Assembly (NCBI GenBank): GCA_034211115.1
Contig: JAXHTH010000075.1
Coordinates: 1-36,826 of the forward strand
DNA: 36,826 bases
DNA from: JAXHTH01 sp034211115
GTDB lineage: Bacteria; Planctomycetota; Phycisphaerae; Phycisphaerales; SM1A02
Direction: 5' to 3'
The position numbers and the translations under genes are program-made. The notes under the pieces are model-generated. The model was not told the origin of the DNA, did no database searches, and saw only the letters and a program-made list of their open reading frames with translations. Of this stretch, positions 29,803 to 36,826 are shown piece after piece. The number at the start of each line of letters is the position of its first letter. Position 1 is the first letter of the stretch.

Positions 29803-31050
29803 TCAGGCGGCATCCTCCGAGACCGCGCCGGTTTCCGGCCCGGGCCGGCCGTGCTTCTTCAGCGGAGGCAGGTCGAAGAGGTGTTCTTCCACGGCCTGGC
29901 CGGCGCACTCGACGATGTGCCGGTCCGGGCAGGCTTCCAGGTCGATCGTCGGCTGTTCACCCGCCTCCTGCCGCCCGGCGCCGTCCAGGAGGCGCACGGC
30001 GGGACGGCAGGGTTGCTGGAAGTTGGGTCGGACCACGACCGCGCGGCCGCCATCGGAGAGGCGCACCAGCGCGCCGATCGGGAAGGGGGGGAGACGACGG
30101 ATCATCAGGTCGCGCACCACGGGATCGAACCACCCGTCGAACCGGGGGCCGGCGAACTCGCGCAACGCCGACACCGTCGGGTGCGGATTGCCCTCCGCGT
30201 CGTACAGGAGATTGTCAAGCACGTTGGCCGCGGCGACGATGCGGCTGAAGACGTGGATCTCGCCTTCCCTCTGCGGACCGGTTCGGCGTCCCTTCGTGAC
30301 CGTCGCCAGATCGGGCCAGCCCGAACCGTCGAAGCGCTGGTGGTGATTGAGCACGATCTGACGCGCCGTCGCGGGCATGCGGATCTCGGTCAGGGCGTCA
30401 TAGCCGAGCTCCGCGTGCGTGGTGTACTGGGCCGCGGTCTCCGGCTCCTCCGCCGGCGGGTCGATCTCATGATGATGTCGAGCCTGCCCCTCGAGCTTCA
30501 GCTTGCCGATGTCATGCAGCATCGCGCCGAGCCCGAGCGGGACCATGTCCCGGGCGTGCTCGGATGACAGGCGCGACCGCTCGCGGACCACGTACCCCTG
30601 GATCTCGAGACCGACGAGGACGGAGAGAAACGCGACGTTGGCGGCGTGCGAGAAGGAGCGATCCTGCTCGTCGATCAGCGCGTAGCTGAGATGCGCATAC
30701 TTACCGCTGCTGACGAGCCGGAACACGAGCTCCGAGATCGCGATCCGGTAGTCGAGGATCGTCGCGGCCGAGATGGTCGCGGTGGCCATGCGGCCGAAAT
30801 CATCCTTCAGCCGGCGGTAGACGGCGGTCCGGGCCTCGGAGAGCTCCGGCGCGACGGCGGCGTCGAGGTCCGCGGTGGCGTCGTGGTGCACCCACACCTC
30901 CGTCACGCCGATCCGTCGAAGACGGTCGATCATCGGCGCTTCGAGCACGGCCCCGGGGCGCAGCAGCTCCGTCTCCGGCCGGCGCGGATGCACCACCGAC
31001 CCGCCCACGTGCATCCCCGGCTCGAGATCTGCGACACTGCATAGAAGCAT
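29803..31050 (-). CDS. HD-GYP-type phosphodiesterase domain protein (GWP variant)
   Basis: A 415-residue soluble protein. Residues 1-60 resemble the short DUF3391-like start of many HD-GYP proteins (LEPGMHVGGSV). The HD domain has MLHDIGKLKL with His179-Asp180, and the second motif is HHQRFDGSGWP at 236-246, where canonical HD-GYP reads HHExxDGxGYP. HD-GYP proteins degrade cyclic di-GMP. Here the metal ligands in HDIGK and HH are kept, but GYP is GWP and Glu is Gln, so activity may be altered. A C-terminal beta-rich segment (GALVRLSDGGRAVVVRPNFQQPCRPAVRLLDG) follows, as in related signalling proteins. Start is ATG at 31050. Confidence 0.85.
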   Translation of the reverse strand: MLLCSVADLEPGMHVGGSVVHPRRPETELLRPGAVLEAPMIDRLRRIGVTEVWVHHDATADLDAAVAPELSEARTAVYRRLKDDFGRMATATISAATILDYRIAISELVFRLVSSGKYAHLSYALIDEQDRSFSHAANVAFLSVLVGLEIQGYVVRERSRLSSEHARDMVPLGLGAMLHDIGKLKLEGQARHHHEIDPPAEEPETAAQYTTHAELGYDALTEIRMPATARQIVLNHHQRFDGSGWPDLATVTKGRRTGPQREGEIHVFSRIVAAANVLDNLLYDAEGNPHPTVSALREFAGPRFDGWFDPVVRDLMIRRLPPFPIGALVRLSDGGRAVVVRPNFQQPCRPAVRLLDGAGRQEAGEQPTIDLEACPDRHIVECAGQAVEEHLFDLPPLKKHGRPGPETGAVSEDAA

Positions 31051-31230
31051 CTAACACAGGCCCGTGGTGTCAGGACATGCCCTCTCGATGGGTTTTCGGG
31101 ATTCCTCCGGGGCGGGGTTAGCCGAAGGGCGTGGGTGCGGAGAATTACCCGTCAACGGGCCGGCGGTGCGGGGGCGGTCTCATAATCCGTCTGAAGTTCC
31201 GCCCGCGAGAGGGGACGCCGCGCGCGGCGC

Positions 31231-33849
<2,619 letters not shown>

Positions 33850-34094
33850 GAGTAAGGCCTCAAAGCGGCGGGGCGGACATTCGCCCCGGCGAGTACGAGG
33901 CAAAGGCCGCGCCGCGGCGAACCGCATTCCCGGGGCCTTCACACGCGATCCCGCTGCCAACTTGGCAGACGAGCGCGCCGGGGCGTGGCGTCATGTCACC
34001 GGCAGTGCTTCGCGGCCGATCCGGCCTTTCCGGCGGCGAGCGAGGCATGTCGGCTATCCTTGATACCCGTTCCGTTGCCTTCTCCCGCTGTTCG

Positions 34095-34883
34095 ATGCGG
34101 ACAAACCGCATGCCTGCCAGGCCCCGCCGAATCCGCCGCCTCGTCCTGATTCTCCTCCCTCTCGTGGTCATCGCCGCGCTGGGCGCGGGCTGGTGGTACA
34201 TGGCGGTCGGTCGATTCCCGCTGCGGGGCGATCTGCGGCACGATTTCGGCGAGGTCCCCATCTACGGCCGGTCCGCCGACGTCGATCACACGTTTCACCT
34301 GCGCAACGTCACCGACCGGCCGGTCGTCATCGAGCAGATCCACCAGAGCTGCGGGTGCACCGCGGTGCGCGAAACCTCGCGGACGATCGAGCCGGGCGCG
34401 ACCGTGGACATCACGGTGACGCTCAGCCTGACGCGAGCGGGGAAGAAGTCGGCCAACGTGGCCCTGGTGATGAAGGACCTCGGCGTGCAGCGGCTGTGGG
34501 TGTACGGCACGGGCCGGAAGGAGATGGATCTCTGGACGAGCCAGATCGCGCTCGATCTGACGCCGGGCGAGACGACGCCGCTGCTCGTCTTCGCCGCCAT
34601 CCAGAGCAGTGATGAGGAGCCCCAGACGCCGGCGATCCGGTCCCCGCAAGGCGTCAGCGCTTCGTTCGTCGCCTGGGAGCGCCTCCGCCGCCGCGATGCC
34701 GACCGGAAGACGGCGGCGGAATGGCGCGGCAAGTTCATGATCGAGCTTCACGCGGACACGCTGCCGGCGAACGCGAGCCTCTATGTCGAACTGGGCGAGG
34801 CGGAGACGCTGCCCGTGGCCCTGGCGCTGAAGCCGACGCCGCAGCGGGAGACAGGCGCAGATGACGGCGAGCCGGCCGAATAG
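34095..34883 (+). CDS. DUF1573 membrane-anchored protein
   Basis: A protein of about 262 residues with an N-terminal Arg-rich stretch and one transmembrane helix (LVLILLPLVVIAALGAGWWYM), followed by a periplasmic immunoglobulin-like domain. The DUF1573 hallmark is clear: HDFGEVPIYGRSADVDHTFHLRNVTDRPVVIEQIHQSCGCTAV, with the conserved SCGCT. The family is common in Planctomycetota and Bacteroidota and lacks an assigned function. Starts are uncertain: 34095 and 34110 both precede the basic region, while frame open to 33993 adds residues without hydrophobic or family character and overlaps the clpB promoter zone. It is divergent from clpB. Confidence 0.75.
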   Translation: MRTNRMPARPRRIRRLVLILLPLVVIAALGAGWWYMAVGRFPLRGDLRHDFGEVPIYGRSADVDHTFHLRNVTDRPVVIEQIHQSCGCTAVRETSRTIEPGATVDITVTLSLTRAGKKSANVALVMKDLGVQRLWVYGTGRKEMDLWTSQIALDLTPGETTPLLVFAAIQSSDEEPQTPAIRSPQGVSASFVAWERLRRRDADRKTAAEWRGKFMIELHADTLPANASLYVELGEAETLPVALALKPTPQRETGADDGEPAE

Positions 34884-34895
34884 CGGCCCACTCCG

Positions 34896-34919
34896 GCGCG
34901 ACGGTTCGCCCTGTCGCGC
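34896..34919 (+). terminator. Weak hairpin after the DUF1573 gene
   Basis: gcgcgac (34896-34902) and gtcgcgc (34913-34919) pair perfectly over 7 bp with a ten-base loop, 12 bases after the stop. No T-run follows, so terminator function is uncertain. Confidence 0.35.
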
Positions 34920-35033
34920 GTTGCTGCGGCCGCCCCGGCCGAATTGAAGGAAAACCCGGGCCGCGCTGCGCCCGATGACGACCCGGGGCTCCGTGAGAAT
35001 GCGGGATTCGCGGACCTCGAGCGTGATCCGCGG

Positions 35034-36605
35034 CTATGTCGACCAGAGGCCAAGCAGCTCGAGCAGATCGGCGGTATCGACGACGCCGTCGTCGTTGAGA
35101 TCCTCCGGACAGCCCTCGCATGCGCCCCACGCGCCGAGGAGGATCAGCAGATCGGCGACGTTGACGAGGCCGTCGCCGTTGAAGTCGCCCTTCACGAACG
35201 GCACGATGACCAGCCCGACATCGTGATCATCCTGAATCACCTCCCACTGAAGGTCCTCGGGCAGCTCGGGGAGGTGGAATGAGAATGTGGCGAGCCCGGC
35301 GTCGGCGTGCGCGATGGCGAACTCGTCGCCGACCTGCGGCTCGTAGGAGTAATCCAGCATCACCTCGGGATCGAAGGCGTCGATCGAGCCGCCGGCGTCA
35401 ATCGCAGGCGTGGCGTAGTCGTCGTGCTCGTGAATCTCGATGATGAGGCGGTCGAACTCGTGGTCGTAGTTGGTGAGATCTCCGCCGATGGTGATCGTCC
35501 CGCCGCCCGCGAGCATCAGGGTGCTCTCATAGTTAAGCCCGATCGAGGCATCGCCGGTGACGATCACCGATCCGACGCCGTGGATGTCGCCGAGAATGGA
35601 CAGCGAGCCGGCGCCGAAGAAACCGATATAGAGATCGCCGTCCACGGTCCAGGTGGCATCATCATCCACCGTAACCTCGCCCACACCGCCGTTGCCGTAA
35701 GGCCAGGAATCGTAGGTGCCGATGGTGGCGAAGGTGTGGTTGGTCACGTCGGCTCCGTACTGGAGATCGAGCGTGCCGAGGCCGGTCATGCCGACGTCGA
35801 GCGTGCCGTCAATCAACCACTGCCCGGCCCCCGTGCTCACCGCGCCGGTCGAGTCCTCGTGCTGGGCGATGATGGCGTCGTGACAGGAGACGGTGGCCCC
35901 CCCGAAGACAAGCAATGCGCCTTCGCCGCTCTTGCCGACAGTGAGCGGGCCGTCGCAGGTCCACTGCATTTCCTCGCCGCCGAGCGTGACGTCGCCGGAA
36001 CCGCTGGCCGCCAGTCCGATCGTGCCCACCGCGCTGGTCATCGTCGCGTCGTACAGCTCCATCTCGCCGATGCCCTCGTTGCCGATGATCAGGTTCTGGT
36101 CGATGATCAGCGACAGGTCCGAGGTGGAGTAATGCAGCACGTGGCCCGTGCCGTCGGGGAGGTGTCCGACGGTCATGTTGGTCGCGTGCACGGTGAGGTC
36201 CGACAGCCTCAGCCAGACGAGGTCGCGCCCGCGCCCGCCGTGGCCGACCACGAGGCCGGGGGTGGCGGTGTCGGGATTGAGCAGCGTGTAGGTGGCGGGG
36301 AACTCGGGGAAGATCGGCCGCAATGACACGGTTCCGCTGCGGACGAGTGCGCGATCCGTGGTGTGGTCGGCGCTGAAGTAGACCTTGTGGGTGGCCTCGG
36401 TGTCGAAGATGGCGGTGTCATCGTAGTCGGGCACGCCGCTCTCGCCGTCGTTCCAGTTGACGGCGTTGCCGTAGTTGCCGTCGCCGGGATGATTCCAGTG
36501 GTATTCATCCGCGACGGCCGCGGCGGCGGCGATGAGAGCCGAAAGGGCGGCGGCGACGAGAGCCGAAAGGGCGGCGGCCGCCGTGACTCGCATCGTGTTC
36601 TTCAT
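35034..36605 (-). CDS. Secreted beta-repeat protein with dockerin-like C-terminus
   Basis: A 523-residue exported protein. The signal peptide is MKNTMRVTAAAALSALVAAA and beyond, containing an eight-residue tandem duplication. The body (about 35-420) is built of short beta-strand repeats rich in Gly, Asp and Thr (LIIGNEGIGEMELYDATM, LTVGKSGEGALLVFGGATV, LDVGMTGLGTLDLQYGADV), like autotransporter-type beta-helix stalks. The last 55 residues hold two EF-hand-like loops, GDFNGDGLVNVADLLILLGAWG and EDLNDDGVVDTADLLELLGLW, a dockerin-like pair common at the C-termini of Phycisphaerae exported proteins. AAGGAG lies 8 bases before the ATG. I infer a surface or extracellular location. Confidence 0.85.
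   Translation of the reverse strand: MKNTMRVTAAAALSALVAAALSALIAAAAAVADEYHWNHPGDGNYGNAVNWNDGESGVPDYDDTAIFDTEATHKVYFSADHTTDRALVRSGTVSLRPIFPEFPATYTLLNPDTATPGLVVGHGGRGRDLVWLRLSDLTVHATNMTVGHLPDGTGHVLHYSTSDLSLIIDQNLIIGNEGIGEMELYDATMTSAVGTIGLAASGSGDVTLGGEEMQWTCDGPLTVGKSGEGALLVFGGATVSCHDAIIAQHEDSTGAVSTGAGQWLIDGTLDVGMTGLGTLDLQYGADVTNHTFATIGTYDSWPYGNGGVGEVTVDDDATWTVDGDLYIGFFGAGSLSILGDIHGVGSVIVTGDASIGLNYESTLMLAGGGTITIGGDLTNYDHEFDRLIIEIHEHDDYATPAIDAGGSIDAFDPEVMLDYSYEPQVGDEFAIAHADAGLATFSFHLPELPEDLQWEVIQDDHDVGLVIVPFVKGDFNGDGLVNVADLLILLGAWGACEGCPEDLNDDGVVDTADLLELLGLWST
36534..36581 (-). repeat. 24-bp tandem duplication inside the signal peptide
   Basis: Units 36534-36557 and 36558-36581 are nearly identical and encode ALSALIAA and ALSALVAA in frame. 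The duplication lengthens the hydrophobic core of the signal peptide by eight residues without breaking the frame. Confidence 0.7.
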
Positions 36606-36668
36606 GGTTGAATCTCCTTATCGAGGCTCAAACGCCTGTTGCGGAACGAAACACGTGGAGGGATCGCA

Positions 36669-36826
36669 TCACTTCACGCTCCTGTCCGATGAGGCGCCTC
36701 CATAGGGCAGCGTGTCGCGGCCGAGAATGCCGTCCGTGGTCAGGACGTGATGGCTCAGCGGCACGCCGTCGTAGCCATAGTCGATGAAGTAGCCGTCCTC
36801 GCCGAACGGCGTGTCGCGGCTCCACA
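36669..36826 (-). CDS. 3' end of an unidentified gene (partial)
   Basis: A minus-strand frame runs off the right edge of the window and ends with TGA at 36669-36671. The 51 visible residues read WSRDTPFGEDGYFIDYGYDG then VPLSHHVLTTDGILGRDTLP and a short tail. Balanced composition rich in Gly, Asp and Tyr, unlike the Arg-rich alternative frame, supports coding. It lies 64 bases upstream of the dockerin-tailed gene on the same strand and may share its transcript. The start and most of the protein lie outside the window, so no family call is made. Confidence 0.6.
   Translation of the reverse strand, partial: WSRDTPFGEDGYFIDYGYDGVPLSHHVLTTDGILGRDTLPYGGASSDRSVK

Noticed and set aside
33993..34094. 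N-terminal extension of the DUF1573 protein.
   Set aside because: The added residues lack family or signal character and overlap the likely clpB promoter area; starts at 34095 or 34110 fit better.

Overview
The window looks like a chromosomal segment of a GC-rich (roughly two-thirds G+C by eye) Gram-negative bacterium of the Planctomycetota, most likely a Phycisphaerae-type lineage. The main clues are large planctomycete-type prepilin-like proteins, a secreted protein ending in a paired dockerin-like EF-hand module, a fused AroDE enzyme, a FloA/NfeD membrane module, and lipid A/heptose genes that imply an outer membrane with lipopolysaccharide. The lineage is inferred from gene content; no rRNA is present. 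I saw no tRNA, rRNA or CRISPR array.

Layout. 86-1835 (minus): a family 2 glycosyltransferase and a UPF0104-type membrane protein. 1836-2153: a spacer packed with short palindromic repeats. 2154-5653 (minus): a ClpP-like NfeD, a short NfeD and flotillin-like FloA. 5834-7688 (minus): two related prepilin-type proteins, each followed by a hairpin. 8243-9591: a RidA protein converging on a small transaldolase, with an inverted pair of hairpins between them. 9719-11182 (minus): a membrane-anchored Ser/Thr protein kinase. 11490-16198 (plus): a tightly overlapping envelope operon (GT9 heptosyltransferase, Maf pyrophosphatase, small membrane protein, LpxK, HldE). 16256-19765 (plus): an ASCH/B3-like protein, an Eis-like acetyltransferase, a promoter-peptide-terminator leader, and a double-GNAT protein. 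19879-21474: an Xaa-Pro aminopeptidase divergent from a small zinc-ribbon membrane protein. 21482-22300: a RAYT transposase flanked by REP-like palindromes. 22329-24186 (minus): a hydroxyacid dehydrogenase, a HugZ-like protein and a small protein. 24405-28827: AroDE and AroC around an inverted HslU. 29011-34883: a DUF429 protein, an HD-GYP variant, ClpB and a DUF1573 membrane protein. 35034-36826 (minus): a dockerin-tailed secreted protein and the 3' end of another gene.

The most unusual content lies between genes. (1) A hairpin family, three copies at 8721-8760, 8813-8852 (minus) and 28837-28876, lies downstream of stop codons, always in the sense direction of the preceding gene. Its outer stem shows compensatory base changes, and its loop side resembles part of a hammerhead ribozyme core. 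(2) A self-contained unit at 18387-18590 has a promoter, a Shine-Dalgarno site, a 17-codon ORF with a Pro-Pro-Pro run and a strong intrinsic terminator, placed ahead of an acetyltransferase gene. (3) A second palindrome family forms an inverted pair between aroDE and hslU, also with a compensatory change. (4) REP-like palindromes flank the RAYT gene. (5) Octamer tandem repeats occur in spacers. The protein-coding genes are otherwise mostly recognisable housekeeping and envelope functions.
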